A stretch of 64,000 bases of DNA. Origin: Hippophae tibetana. Its lineage: Eukaryota > Streptophyta > Magnoliopsida > Rosales > Elaeagnaceae. Positions 1-13,295 of this stretch are shown here, piece after piece (position 1 is the stretch's first letter; every line of letters starts with the position of its first letter). The notes beneath the pieces were generated by a model that did not search any database, had not been told where the DNA came from, and saw only the letters and a program-made list of their open reading frames with translations. The DNA is taken from contig CM072810.1 in the NCBI GenBank assembly GCA_037013495.1, positions 85,482,449-85,546,448 of the forward strand, given 5' to 3'. The translations under genes were made by a program, and so were the position numbers.

Positions 1-61
1 TTTTTAATCAATTAACGTGCATAAAATCATGATAATTTTAATACTTTTTGAGAACTAATCA
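1..61 (-). repeat. Terminal fragment of an Athila-type LTR
   Basis: The first 61 bases match the right-hand end of the three other copies of this LTR family in the window (ends near 10630, 17841 and 29523). Shared features are the 'tttttaatcaatta' block, 'cataaaatcat', a 'ctttttgag' block and the final 'atca'. Several substitutions make it the most diverged copy. The rest of the LTR lies outside the window, so solo LTR and full element cannot be told apart. Confidence 0.7.
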
Positions 62-68
62 TGAGTAC

Positions 69-133
69 TACGTGTCAATCGACGCTACATGTAAGTAGGA
101 CGTAATGTCGATTCTACGTGTCAACTGATGCTA
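69..133. repeat. Short direct repeats, possible CACTA subterminal repeats
   Basis: Two 19-base blocks at 69-87 and 115-133 share 'tacgtgtcaa' followed by a similar 'cgacgcta/tgatgcta' tail. Direct subterminal repeats are typical of CACTA transposons, and a TNP2 relic begins 0.8 kb downstream. No terminal CACTA inverted repeat was found next to them, so the link is an inference. Confidence 0.3.
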
Positions 134-908
134 AATTTTTTTCTTTTTATCTGCTTCTTTCCCCCATTACCGATAGTTTTGTTCCTTACTTCCTACAAAA
201 ATACCATCTACTACTTCTTGTTTTCTTTCTCATTTTTCGCCACTTTCGATCACCATTTTCGGCACCATTAAGTGAGTTTTCTTCCTCTCTAATTTCTCTT
301 CTAGATCCACTATTTTTTTAAGCATAATACTTAAATTTTCATACCCATTTTCTTTCACTTTCTCACTTACCAAACATCCTTTATTCTTCATTTCCTTCAT
401 TTTGTAACTTCATTTACTCTTATAAGTATTTCTATGAATTATTTTATACTTATTATTCATATTTTTTTAATGTATATTATGTGTTATTAATTATTTGTAT
501 ATATTTTGTGTTATGTAGGTTATGTATTTTTATTCTAGCTTAGAAGAAAAGAAGGTGTTTTATTGATTTATTTATTTTAATAATTTTATATATTTATGTT
601 TTTAATATATATTAATTTATTTTAAAGTTAAAAGTTTTGAAAATAATTTACATATATATATATAAATAATGTATAATGGGTTTCTTAATATTTATTATTA
701 TATATATGTATAAAATATTTATTATTATTACATGTATATATATATATATATTGTTAATGTTATAATGAGTTTATTAATTGTTTGGATTTTATGTATGTAT
801 TTTTATATGATGTTTTAATAGATATTCTAATAATGACTTTATATATAATAATATCTTAAATATATTGGTTGGATACATATTTAATATGTTTAATATTATT
901 AATAGAAA
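134..908. other. AT-rich stretch without a recognisable gene
   Basis: Poly-T and TATA-rich DNA with an (AT)n run near 730-755. The only open frame is 67 codons (118-321) and has no family signature. It could be the 5' untranslated part of the CACTA element whose transposase follows. Confidence 0.5.
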
Positions 909-3190
909 ATGGACAAATCTTGGATGCCAAAATGTATAATTAAGCTGGACTATATTTATAGAGTTAAAAGTTTATTGGAATTTTCCCGTAAAAATAATAA
1001 TAATGAAATTAGTATGATTCGATGTCCATGTGTTAAATGTAAAAATGAGAAATTTCATGATGTTGACGAGGTTAAGTCTCACCTTATCTGTAGTGGTATT
1101 CTCTTAAGTTATAAATGTTGGTATTATTATGGAGAAAATATTGATAATACTCTTGGGGAAGAGATAAATATGAATGTGAGTGGATTATATACATCTTATC
1201 AGAATGTACAGAAAGAGAATATGTTTCATGTTGTTGAAGATGAACTATATGAGGATGATCCCAAAACCTTTAAAAAACTTCTAGAAAATGCCAAAAAAAT
1301 GTTGTATCTAGAGTGGAAGAAATACACAAAAATGTTAGGATTGGTTCATTTGTACAATTTGAAGACAAAAAATGGTTTTTATGACAAGGGATTCACAGAA
1401 TTACTAAATGTACTAATAGATATATTTTCTAAGGGTAATGAATTGTCATCTTCAATGTATGAAGTAAAGAAATCTCTCAGTCAATTTGGCATGGAATTCT
1501 ATAAGATTCATGCTTGTCCAAATGATTTCATTTTTTGTAGAAAGAAATATAAGACATTAGATGATTGTTCGATGTGTAAAGAATCAAGATGGAATCATGC
1601 TACAAATGAGACAAAACCTAAGAAAGGCGTGCCCCGCAAAGGTTCTTTGGTACTTTCTTCCGATTCCTCACTTTGAAAGGTTGTTCAAAAGTAAAGAGAC
1701 ATCAAAGATGTTGACTTGGCAATTAGATAATCGATATGATGATGAGATGATACATCATCCTTGTGATTCTTCAAATTAGAAAGTAGTAGATAATTTATCT
1801 CCTTAATTTTCATCTGATTCACGTAATCTTCATCTTGCCATCGCTGTTGATGGAATTAATCCACACAGTTCCTATAGTAGTAGATATAGATGTTGGCCAG
1901 TAATTATGGTAACATAAAACCTTACTTCTTGGTTGTGTATGAAAATAAAATTCAAGATGTTAACATTATTGATCTCAGGACCAAAACAACCCGAACTTGA
2001 TATTGATGTATATTTGCAGCCTCTAATAGATGATTTAAAGATGTTGTGGAATGATGGTGTAAATGTTTACGATGCACATAAAGAAGAATACTTTAACTTA
2101 AGGGGGATTCTTTTATGGAAAATTAATGATTTTCATGCATATGGGAACTTATTATTACATGCAACAAAAGTTATATAGGATGCTCTATTTGTAGTGATGA
2201 CACTTCTACAACTTATCTTATTCACAAATAAAAGATGTGTTATAGAAGACATAGAAATTTTTTTCCATTTGGACACAAGTTTAGATACAAAAAGAAACCT
2301 TTCGATGGTGAAAAAGATCATGATCATACACCAAGACCTTTGTGAGATGTTGAGATATTAAGGCAATTGAATGATATGTCATTTAAACTGGAAAGATGAA
2401 AAAAAATAATACTCACTGATGGAGGGAAATGAAATAGGTCAACTAATAAAAAGGGTGAAAAAGAAAATGTTATTGAATCAGTAGATCATGATTGTTGGAA
2501 TAAAAAATCAATATTTTGGGAATTAACTTATTAGAAAGAGCTACACATTTGCCACATCTTAGATGTCATGTATATTGAGAAAAATGTCTGTAATAGCTTG
2601 ATTGGTACATTACTTAATATACTTGGAAAAACAAATGATGTAATTAAAGTAAGATTGGATTTAAAGAAATTAGGCATACAAACTAAATTGGCACCATGGG
2701 TAGAAAATGATAAAAATCAAACATACTTGCCACCAATATCATATACAATATCAACAAAAGAGAAGGATATGTTTTGTAAATGTTTGTCACATGTGAAAGT
2801 TTTTGATGGTTACTCATCCAACTTAAGAAATTTTATGTCTATTACCGATAAGAAACTTTATGGATTGAAATCACATGATTATCATATCTTAATGCAATAG
2901 TTATTACCAATTGCTATTAGGTCAATTCTTCCAGAAAATATTCGATTATCAATAATTCGTCTTTATTTATTCTTCAATAAAATATGCAAGAAATCTATAT
3001 CAATTGGCGAGTTAAACTCTTTACAGAAAAATGTTGTGGAGAATTTGTGTATACTTGAGAAATATTTTCCTCCTTTTTTTGATATAATGATTCACTTATG
3101 TGTTCATTTAGTTTAAGAGTCTCAATTTGTGTGGTCCTACTTACTTAAGGTGGATATATTCTTTTGAGAGATACATGCAAGTCCTTTTAC
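909..3190 (+). pseudogene. CACTA (En/Spm) transposase TNP2-like, decayed
   Basis: The first frame (909-1676) has the plant transposase-associated domain: it opens MDKSWM, then has the Cys pattern in IRCPCVKCKN and ends with a WYYYGE motif. A frameshift near 1630 moves the reading to 1561-1779, where the TNP2 domain continues (WYFLPIPHFERLFKSKE). Further pieces lie at 1933-2178 (LISGPKQPELDIDVYLQPL) and 2568-2900 (MYIEKNVCNSLIGTLLNI, then LKSHDYHILMQ). The tail with EKYFPPFFDIM and RWIYSFERYM reaches about 3190. In intact TNP2 these motifs occur in this order within one protein. Here there are several stops and frame changes and no C-terminal domain, so it cannot make transposase. TNP2 normally binds and cuts element ends with its partner TNPA, of which no copy is visible. 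Confidence 0.85.
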
Positions 3191-3508
3191 TACTATTATA
3201 TTATTATTTTTTATTGTTACTAACATATATAATACCTATTATTTAGTCTATTATACCAAAATTAGTAAGTGTCTCACATTTAAGAGATACAAAGCAAGTA
3301 TCTCGTGGAAAATCTATGTTTAGTGGACAATAATCGCGTACTAAGTCATTCAAGAAGAAGCCATAGAAAAAGTATAGTTATGAATATGGTATAAACTTTA
3401 GAAATTTTTTTGTCTCTTTGATGACTATTGTTGTGAGCAAGACTAGCATAAATGATGGATGAACTGTGCACTTCTTAGAGAAATTTCTGGAGTAGACATT
3501 GGGCAAGC

Positions 3509-3530
3509 ATATATATATATATATATATAT
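3509..3530. repeat. (AT)n microsatellite
   Basis: Uninterrupted AT dinucleotide run of about 22 bases. Confidence 0.9.
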
Positions 3531-6520
3531 GGATTGAGTGCATATTGCAACTGTTTAAATTTCAAATGATCAATTTAAGTATAACTTAAGTGTGGATAAT
3601 GTGAGTCATCAAAGCAGTAAATAACTTTGATTTATGTAGAATATATAGTTATATTTATATTATCTAATTATTTATATATATTTCTTTTATATAGGGTATG
3701 TTATTATCGACTTCAAGCTAATCATCTATCACATTTAGCAATGTTTTATGATTCATCATTTTTCAATCAATATCAAGAGTATGATGTTAGCATCATAGCT
3801 AAACAATTATGTGAAAGGGCCTTGACACTTCATAGAAATCAGAAGTTGATAATCCCACTAAAGTTTGAATAAAGCCAAGGTTATTGGATGTTGATAATCC
3901 TTGATCTATAAGGAAATTATGTTTGGAACTGTGACTCAGCTTCCATAGAATTGAGTAAAGACACAAAAACATTTGTCGAAATGTAAGAGTTATAACTAGC
4001 TATTTTTCTTCTATTGTTCTTTGTAATATTTAATAAAGAACTAAATATTTTAAACTTTGATAGAACATGGAAATTGTGGAACAAGAGTAGGTGCATTGCC
4101 CTTAAAAAATCACATAAGCTTATATGGGACAAAATTATGATATGTACAAGCGAATATTAATAATTTAATGAATTTTACAATGGAATAATAAAGATGTTCA
4201 AATATGTAAAACCATGTACACTTGTTTTTATAAGTTCCACAACAAAATGATATAGTTATGTGTGATTACTTTGTCATGAAATTTATGAGCGAAATCATCT
4301 CAAATATCAGGATTCCAATTAAAGATATGGTATATAATCTCTTTAACTAATATGATTTTTTTAACATATATAAGTTATTTTTGTAAATTCATGATATTAC
4401 ATTCTTATTTTGAATTTAAATACATGTAGTTCTTTGGTTGGAAAAAATCGGGCTATGATATGCAAATTTTTGATGATTTATGAGAAGAATGGGCAGAATA
4501 CATGCTTCAAATTATAACATCATAAGAAGAATACAATGATATTGAATAGCATAGGACAACACCATGATAATTTTTTAATGCTTTAATTTCTCTATTCTTA
4601 TGTCTCTAAAATTTAGGATTGTTTGATGGATGTTTATGATGTCATGTATTTAGGGGAATGAATTATTGTATGGACCTATTTTTCTACCAAAAACTCCATC
4701 TCATCTTATTGTAGAATTCCTTGATCATTATGAATTGAACATTATTGGTGATTCTAAGCAACAAACCAAGCTTCCTCTCCCTGAAATAAAGTAAGAATAT
4801 CACAAAATCTATAATAAAAGAGATTTTATCACTTTTTAATAATTTAAGTTAAATATATTTATGTATTGTATATAAATTATTATTTTTGTAATAAATTTAA
4901 TTCTCAAATAATTAATTAATATTTTTTTAATTATTTATAATATTTAAAAACTCTTTTAAACATATTTTGGTTTTTTTTGTATTTTGTGATCGAAACAGGT
5001 AGTGAGGATAACAAAAAATGAGCAAAATATATTAAAAATAATATAGAATTTAAAGTCAGTTCAAACCGTGAATCGATTCTAAATTTTAAGTTTTTTCGTT
5101 TTAAGTCAGTTCACTCAATTTATTTAAAATCTCTAATTCTATTAATAACTAACTTAAAAAATTTATAATAGTAATTGAAGTATATAAATAATTTATATAT
5201 CACTATAATTAATAATTAAACGAATTATTTGAATAATCACCTAACAATGAACAAAAGAACCATTTTAGGTAGAATGATCCAGGCGAAACCATTAAGTAAC
5301 GAGCAGTTGAAATGAAAGTCTACGATCGAGGTCCCTTGTTGCAAGCATTAATTAACATCTTTCATTAACCGTGTAGAAGTCAGAATTAAACTGATTCAAC
5401 TGTGGTAACATAGCATTATCTTGAATAAAAAAATAAGTGCATAAAATTTGTAAGTTAATTTTTTTTTAAATAATTTCATTACATATTATTTTGAAGAATA
5501 CGAATAGTTTTTATAAAAATTTTAATAGCTTAAAAATAATAATAGTAGAAAAGTCTCTAACATCAATTCTCGTAAGGATGTCGTCGATATATCTCACATA
5601 AGACCAGAGGAGGAAGAATTTTTTGGAAAATCTAATTTTTATATCAAAGGAGTGGTGCAGTCGAAAATGGGGTGAGATAGATGATAGATAATATTAATCG
5701 TTATTTTTTTAATAACTTAAATTTAAAAAAAAAATTATGTATTGTATTTAAAATCTATTACTTTAATTATTGAATTTTAATTTTCTCAGTACGTGTCTTT
5801 CTAATTTATCTATGTAAATTATTTATAAAAAACATTTTCATTATCTTTAGATAAAATTATTGAAATATTATGATTTTTTAATATTTATTTATATATATAT
5901 TTTTTTAAAGATAGGAAGTTAACAATTTTTATTTATTTTGCATCTTTTAGTAGGAAGCGTCGAAGTCAACGTCTAACAAAAAAAATTATTTTTAACTTAT
6001 TGAATCTCTAAAAAGAACAAAAATAAACCCTTCGTTAAAAGATTAACGGTATTTTGGACAAATATTTTTGTTATTATTTAAAAATAAAAAAAAGGTATTA
6101 ACATTTAAATTTAAACAATAAAATATAATTTTTTAATAATATAAAATATAAAAGATATCAATATATGAACCCATAGGTGCGAAAAGAAAATCTTTTACAT
6201 AATTGGCTAGTTTAATTTTGATAAACATAATTTAAAAATTGAATGTGTTTATTTTCAAATAAGTTGAAACAATTGATTTTTTTAGGTAAAGGGGTTAAAC
6301 TCACTACCACTACCGATACCATCCTTGGTGAGGGGTTGATGAGTTCTGTAAATATCCTCAATTTCTTCCTATTTGGTATCGAGAAAAATATAGTATAGCT
6401 CTATCAAATTGACATCTCACATTTTTATTTCCGTATAAATAATACCGTGTGTGTTGTTCAGTATTAGTAATCTATGACTATGTGAACAAAATCATGCTTA
6501 TGAGTACTCAATAGGGTGTT

Positions 6521-6640
6521 TATGAGCTGTGTGTCAGCTAGTAGTTGCCCTCGTACAACTTTTTCTTATGTGAGAAACCTGTGTAGTTATGAGCTGTGTG
6601 TTGGTTGGTGGTTGCATTCGTACAATATTTTCTTATTCAC
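6521..6640. repeat. 67 bp direct repeat, two imperfect copies
   Basis: 'tatgagctgtgtg' begins at 6521 and again at 6588. In each copy it is followed by a related 'gtagttgc/ggtggttgc ... cgtacaa ... tttcttat' stretch. It lies just upstream of the pararetrovirus-like coding remnant. Confidence 0.65.
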
Positions 6641-6799
6641 TTTAAGCATTACTATCTTTGGTTACTGATCACACCACTTTGGGTGGTGTTGGCTTAAAAT
6701 GAGAGCGGAGTTCGTGTGTCAAACTAGGTCATTACGAATGCAGAAAGCAAAAGAATTATATATATATATATATATAAAGATGAAATATCAAAATATTTA

Positions 6800-8914
6800 T
6801 CTTCTTCATTGAAGAATAAAAATATCATCGGTAGTAAAGAACTCACTATTGAAAACTTTTTAAAACAAATTGATAATTGAAGGATCTCTAGGTTTCACAA
6901 AGATCAAATCTACAATATCCAAGTTGGATTAAAACCTTTGACCAAAGAAGGTTTCAACACATCAATCCTAACAGCTCTTTGAGATGCTAGATTCAACGAT
7001 TTCCAGGATTCTCTGTTAGGAACAATTGAGTCGAGTCTCTGTTTGTGACCGATATCATTTGACTATTTTTCTAACCTCACAATCTCCTTAAGTGACCTAA
7101 ATATCATGAAGTCACTTATATTATAAATCTAAACACATAACTATGATATGATCTCAGGATCTATCCCAATTGCTTTAATATTCAGATTGCATTACAAAGT
7201 AATGGTATCTATGTTCAACACTGGACACATTCACCATTCCAAAAAGGGAGAAACAATACTCCTGCAAACGGATCTCTCAAGATCCAACAAAATTATTCCA
7301 AAACCTATAACATGGAACCAAATCACCTTACTAGATGAATGGCTCCTTGAAGGTGTGACTCAACTAGAGTCAGAACCATAAGAACTTGAGCAAAATATCC
7401 AACTTAGGAACATAATCCAATATAAAGATGATAGTGTCAAGCTTACCTTTGATAGAGCCACTAGTTCGAGGTATTCTTTTCTTTCGTAAGATGATATCTC
7501 AGACTTATCCTCTCTCAACCTACCAATAAAAACCAAACCTAGGCATTCCACTTCATAATTGCCTAGACTAAATCTTAAAAGTGTAGACTTTAGTGCACCA
7601 GTAGTAAAACCAGTCTACACTGTTGAAAACCGTAAGATGAGCGAATCACTTCTATTATTACCAACTGTTTCGTAGGTGACAGAAAACGTGGCCCAAGAAT
7701 GACTTCAATGGATTGGATAGGGAACCAGTCTTAATAAATATCAAACAATTGCATCTAGATTTACACCAACCATTCAATAGTTACATTATAGAATGGTACA
7801 ACAAATTATTTTCTAAAAATAAAAAGCAACACTCTCTATAAAACATTATAACTATGTTTATAGAAATCAACAAAACATATTATTTCTTGATTGGATTGAA
7901 CTCTATAGTTCTACCAAAGATTGGAAAACTCCTTTCAAGAAAACCCATAAGGTTGAACTAGTTAAAATAATTGACATGGTCAACACAAAAAAGAAAATAC
8001 CAGTATGCGAAACTCAAAATGGTGTAATCGAGGTTGACAATCCTCCATTAAGACCAATAACCATTCCATATGGTCCAAACAAGGTCGAAGATTTCCCTCT
8101 TAAGAACCCTCAGGAAGATCAAGCCACAAAGCTTAAAATTTTTTTTTTTACAAAACAACTTTACTAATATCAACATAAATTCCTTTGGTAAACAACTTAC
8201 TAGGATAGAGAAAAATTAGAAAACTAATATCCCATCTACCACCTACAAAGCTGTAGAGAGTAAAGTTCAAAACCCTATCTTTAAATCCTTCCAAGTGTCT
8301 AAACCAGCTTGGGAAGAAATATATAAGTGTGAACTGCTTCAAGCCCTCAGAGACCTTTACAAGTTTCAAGTTGAAGCCCAAAGCTCAAAAACAAAAATAG
8401 GTCCATTTGTCCGTGAGTCACCTCAAACACCTAAGACCCCACAAAACCCAACTCAGAGTATTGGTGTCTTAAACTTTCAAGACCCAAATACCTCTAATAA
8501 GGAAGCCTTTCAAGATTAGTATTCAAAACCAACTCCTCAAATCTCAAAACTAATTTGGCAACAACCCATACTAGTTAGGTTTTCACCTCAAGATATGAGT
8601 ACCCAACCAAATCAAGTTATCCAGCCAAAATATAATGCTTTATCTGTCCATGAATGAAACATAGTTGGAATGATAGAATATCAAATATTAATATATTACA
8701 ACAAATGAAAATGGTGTCAAATGCTTACAAAACCCAGTCTAGGACATCGAACAAAAAAGCTGTAGAACTTCTTATAGCTGCCTTATCTAGCCAATTAAAA
8801 GGATGATAGGATCACCACTAACCAAACAACAATAGTCAAATATCTTCAACTCAATTCCGACTAGAGAGTATGGTCAACCTAGATGCTTATACTATTCAAC
8901 GAGTAGTACTTTGT
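6800..8914 (+). pseudogene. Endogenous pararetrovirus-like movement and coat protein region
   Basis: Broken plus-strand reading with features of plant Caulimoviridae-like polyproteins. Around 6890-7080 is a movement-protein (30K family) block including QVGLKPLTKEGFNTSI and FNDFQDSLLGTIESSL. A linker follows with FPLKNPQ near 8100. At 8650-8810 is a coat/Gag-like block of the type that normally ends in LKGWW, here LKG followed by a stop. Stops and frame changes occur throughout, for example inside the FLKQID block, before 7148 and after 8519. The sequence breaks at 8919, where a solo LTR was inserted, and a short continuation is visible after 10635. The protease, RT and RNase H parts of the same kind of element lie on the opposite strand to the right, so the locus is rearranged. 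An LTR-element origin is less likely because no integrase is seen. Confidence 0.6.
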
Positions 8915-8919
8915 ATGAT

Positions 8920-10630
8920 TGATGAGCAAAAACCGGCATCGCCGATTCTGCCAATACTTTGGTTTTATATTTATAAAACTCTCTCAAGTTCACGAATCAT
9001 TTTGTAGAAAATGATAAGTATACTCCCAAGGTCGATCTAAGGAAGGAATATATGTGGTTTTTAATTTATTATTCAAACTTTTAAAAATGAAATTAAATCC
9101 TAAACATTCTGTCATGATATTTGGGTTTTTGTGTTTCTAATCTAATAACATAAAAATAAACATAGATAAAGATTCAATAAACATTTATGAAAATTTTATC
9201 ATTTATAATAGTGGAGGAGTATTTATGGATATAATAACTAAGTTAATTATGCTTGCTCATATTATTTAGGTTATTAAAGATATAAATTGATATTTATTGA
9301 TTCTCTCTTTTTTGTATGAATACAATCTTTGGTGGGGTTAGATATTCTTTGTTAACTAAACAAATCAATTAACACCTATGGGTGGGGCTGATAATTAATT
9401 TGGTTAATTAAATTAATTCCTTTTTCTAAGAGATTGAAAATGAACCATTTTAATGCCACCTTTGGTGGGGTTAGACAGTTTAAACTTTATTCAAGGTGTC
9501 CAAATTAAACCTAAGAATTTAATTATCTGAGTACTAACTTTCAAGTTTTAAAACTACTACTGAAAACAAGTTGTCAATACATTTTCACATAATAATTCTT
9601 ATACAAACTTTTGAAATAGAGCTTCAATCTAACTACCGGGAGATTGTACCAACAAATAAAAGAACACTACTCTAAATCAGATTAGATAACTAAACCTTAA
9701 AATCTAATTTTCAGATTTAAGTTTGTAATGAAAAATAATATATTTCTCTCTAACATTCTTAATATAAAATATTGAATAAAAATAAAATGAATTCATTTTA
9801 GAGATTTTTACCTATTTAATATTTTGCAAGCATAACAACGTTATTATTATATCATGTTTACAAATAGCCAACAAAGTTAAATTTAATCACAAACAAATTA
9901 AATATAACATGTAAGAATAAAACATAAAAAATAACTGTAAGAAAATAAAATCCTTACAGTACTTTGTTGCTATTTCTGTTGCTGGAAAACCTCCAAACGG
10001 AATTTGCACTCCTATTTATTGAATCGAAAAGCAAATAAATTACAAAAACATAACTAGTTCTTCTCAAAAAGAGAAGAACTCTAAAACTAAGAGAAACTAA
10101 CTAAGAAAGCTAAAAACTAAGAAAACTTAAAAACTAAGAAATGAGAGAAAGAAAGAGAAGAGAAGATGTATTTTTAGGTGTGTTTAATTATGAAGAGAAT
10201 ATGGGTATTTATAGGTGAGGATGGGGAGAAAAAATGAGTGAAAAAATGGTGGAAACACGGAGTAGTGAATGATGACGTCATTGATGATGTCATGCTGATG
10301 TGGGGCGGCTACTCGCGCAGATGGCAGCAGGCTGGGCGCAGGCGTGCGCGGAAGGGAGATCTGGCGCACACGTTGCTGGGCGCGCTGTGGCCTGCACGGC
10401 TGGTCGACGCGATTTCCTCCTTTTTGGCCCATTTTGTCCATTTTTTCCATATTTGTTGACTTTTCCTTATTTATTTTATGAATATATTTGTGATGTATTG
10501 CCTCCAGTATTCCTCTTTGAGTATTTAAGTTACGTTTTTAAGCAAAAATACCTTAAAAACAAAAAAAATAACCGTGATTTCGAAAAGAAAAATATATATT
10601 AATATTTTAGTGCTTTTTGAGCACTCATCA
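8920..10630 (-). mobile_element. Solo LTR of the Athila-type family (TSD ATGAT)
   Basis: Similar over its whole 1.7 kb to the LTRs of the complete element at 15826-29523. It starts TGATGAGCAAAAACCGGC, ends GCACTCATCA, and has the same 'cacctatgggtgggg' blocks and GC-rich core near 10300-10420. It is flanked by a perfect 5 bp duplication, ATGAT at 8915-8919 and 10631-10635. No internal region is present, so it is a solo LTR left by LTR-LTR recombination. It is clearly more diverged than the two LTRs of the full element and interrupts the pararetrovirus-like coat region. Confidence 0.92.
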
Positions 10631-10635
10631 ATGAT

Positions 10636-10990
10636 GCTTTATACTATTAGAGATGCCGACATTGTTGTGAATAGTACTTTATTGGCACCATTTTACTATT
10701 TGGTGAACAATGTTCTGTCTACCATCATTTTACTATTTTTCTTCTTCTACTAATGCTATAGTACTTTGTAAATAGTACTTTACATGGGTTGAAGTTTTTG
10801 ATGGGCTATTAGATGGGTCACCATTTTACAAGAAAATGGGCTTTTAATCCCACACTATTTTGGGATGTTAACCCTAATACATAAATTGGGTTCTTAACTC
10901 CAATAAAGATAAAATTTGGTTGTTAACCCTTAATATATATAGGCCTTAGGTCGTTTATACACAATTTTACTGGATTTTTTTATCTATCCC
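10636..10990 (+). pseudogene. Short continuation of the pararetrovirus-like coat region, then non-coding
   Basis: Directly after the solo LTR about 100 bases resume the plus-strand reading that ended at 8914. After about 10760 no coding signal remains. The strand of similarity then switches to minus at about 11015, so a rearrangement breakpoint lies between these points. Confidence 0.4.
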
Positions 10991-11014
10991 AAAACAGATG
11001 TCTTCATTTTCAAT

Positions 11015-11215
11015 TCATATGTATATCAGTAGTTCTTTTGAAGATTTGGAATATGGAGATAAGGTTTTGATTTTGGAGTATTCCTTATGGTTGGATGCTT
11101 TATTGAAGGGTTCTAATGTTTCTTGCGATAATTTCTTAATAATTTCCAAGAGTTTTTCTCGGGTTTTTGCTTGGCCAATTAATGCATTTGTTTGGCTCTT
11201 TTGAGTTAAAAACAA
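11015..11215 (-). pseudogene. Pararetrovirus-like accessory or C-terminal fragment
   Basis: A 66-codon open frame rich in Lys, Ser and Glu, containing NALIGQAKTREKLLEI. It lies downstream, in the minus-strand sense, of the RNase H part of the pararetrovirus-like element. This position and style fit a small downstream ORF or C-terminal extension of that element, but I know no diagnostic motif in it. Its boundaries are simply those of the open frame. Confidence 0.3.
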
Positions 11216-12419
11216 TTGATGGTCTTGAATTACTTCAAGGTTGGTTGTTCAATGTCATGTTTTGATTAGCCATTAGTCTATGGCTGGTTTTAAAACTATT
11301 TTGGGGACATTAAAATTCGACCACCATTTTACCTAAAACAAACATTTTATGTTAACTACTCTGAGGCAATAGGTTTTAAGACCCATTAGGATACCCAAGG
11401 AAGGTATAATTTTGTGGAAAAAATACACAAATATGGGAATTTTTCCTCAGCCTCTGTGGGTTTGAAATAGGTTATAAAATGTAGGTAATTTTCCTAAACC
11501 TGGGAGGTAAGGATAGCTAAAATGGAATCAAAGAGTTTCCACCAGTGTGCAAACCAAGAAGGCAACTTTGATGGGTTAATGGTTTTTTTTAAAGAAGAAG
11601 AACTAGGAATGTTGATACTTTTTGTTTTGGATAAAGAAGGTGTTAAACCAAGCTTATTGGTAATCCCAATAATTGTAGGTTCTACAATATGGTAGAGGGA
11701 AAATCAAGAATTTTGATAGGTCATTGGCCCATTCTGATGGACACAAGATTTTGGCGATGGAATATTGGGGATCAATTTGGTTTTGGTAGAGGAAATGTTT
11801 GCATTCCATACTACTTGTGACTTCCAAAATACTCTAATAGTATTATGGGCTTTTGGTAATATCCTAAGGTTTAAAAAACCTATTTTTGCCAAAATAGTTT
11901 TGAACAGTTAAATATGGATTCTTATCATGGAATCCTTGCTTAACTGTCATAACCATCTAAGCTTCTGGTTTTAAAAAATACTCATATGAGGGTTTTGAAA
12001 TAATTTGATATTAGGAAATGATTTCCCTTTTCCATGATATAGGGATTAATTTTGATGATGATGTTGCCTCTGTTGGATTGGCTTGTTTTAATGCTCCATT
12101 TTTAGAATAATGATTTTTTTATTGGAAGATGGTTCTTCCATTTTTACTTTTTCCTTACCTTTGGTGATTGGGATCTTTGGATTGGTTGGTGATGGTACTC
12201 TAAGTTTTTAGAGTGTGTTTTTAAGGTTTGTAGAAGCTTTGGAGTTTCTCTAAGACCAAAGATCCAATCTTAGATTTGGTTATATTTTTCATCGGCTGAT
12301 GATAATGGATCTTCCAATGGTATTGCTTAGGCCGTTTGGGACCATGTAATAATGGGTTTTGCTAAGGATAGAAAATATGTTGAACGTGTTGGGGGAGGCC
12401 TTTCTACCTCTTTATACTT
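11216..12419 (-). other. Degenerate tail of the pararetrovirus-like polyprotein
   Basis: No open frame longer than 62 codons. The minus-strand reading next to 12420 still resembles the region after RNase H, but every frame is cut by stops. From 11216 to about 12100 nothing specific can be recognised. Confidence 0.35.
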
Positions 12420-13295
12420 CTTTTCTTTGGCATAGATTATCTGTTTTGAAGAAATTCTCTAGTTAGAAAGTCTAGTAATGAATTGGTGTCTCCTTTGATA
12501 AATTGAATATCAAAATAAAAAACACTTAATAAATCTTGTCATTGGCAAAAATATGTTTTGAACATCTTTTTGCAAAATTTCTTTTGTAGATCTACAATAA
12601 ATCCTTACTAAAAACTTTGATTTAATAAATCAGATTGAAATTTTTAAATGCATAGCACAATTGAGTATACTTCTTTTTTGATAGTGGGATAATGTTTTTT
12701 GACAATCATTCCAATGGTTAGAGACAAATTAAACTTTTAGTTCTTTATCTCCATGGACTTGTTTAAGAATTCCTTCGTAACCAAATTCACTGGCATCAGT
12801 TTCTATGATCCTGGGAAGAGTAGGATCCGCAAGATGTAAACAATGAATATTTTGAATTTGTGCTTTGGATTTTTGGACAATTTTGGTGTGTTCATTTTTC
12901 CAAGGCTCGCAAACTTTCTTAAGCCTATTATGGAGTGGTTTGGCTAACCGGTTGATATTGGGACATAAGTTAAGGACATAATTTAAGCTTCCAGGAAATC
13001 TTTAAAGCTGTGTTTTATCAATGATCTTGTCAGGAAACTTAGTAGTAAACTATAAAGATTGTTCAATAGGAATGATGCTTCCATTAGTGACTTTATGTCC
13101 AAGGAACTGGATGTTAGTTTGGAAAAGAGTTATTTTCTTTGCTGATAAGGCTAGACCACTCTTCTTGATTTGATAAAAGAAGGTTTTGAGGTGTCGAATG
13201 TGTTGGTTGATAGATTTTGAAAATATTAGTACATCATCGATGTACGCAATACAGAATTTTGAATAAGGATTAAAAATGTTATTCATAATCCTTTG
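12420..13295 (-). pseudogene. Pararetrovirus-like RT C-terminal half and RNase H
   Basis: The open part (13050-13286) carries the RT catalytic box YIDDVLIFS (YIDDV at 13230-13244) followed by the LGHKV motif, in the style of Caulimoviridae and related elements. Further along the minus strand is the RNase H start with ETDAS at 12789-12803 and GILKQ, then a degraded connection motif near 12450-12540. Several frameshifts separate these blocks. The preceding half of the RT lies at 14709-15100, and the 1.4 kb repeat sits between them. A short stretch of the RT that should lie at the junction is missing on both sides. Confidence 0.75.

Larger units (their letters stand above)
3191..6660. other. Non-coding stretch after the CACTA relic
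   Basis: Very AT-rich with no convincing gene. The frames at 3627-3872 and 3917-4132 (-) have no family motif I recognise. An (AT)11 microsatellite lies at 3509-3530. The part up to about 4800 may still belong to the CACTA element, but I could not identify a domain in it. Confidence 0.5.

Noticed and set aside
10184-10602. Open frames of 73-100 codons on both strands
   Set aside because: They lie in the GC-rich core of the solo LTR and have no family signature.
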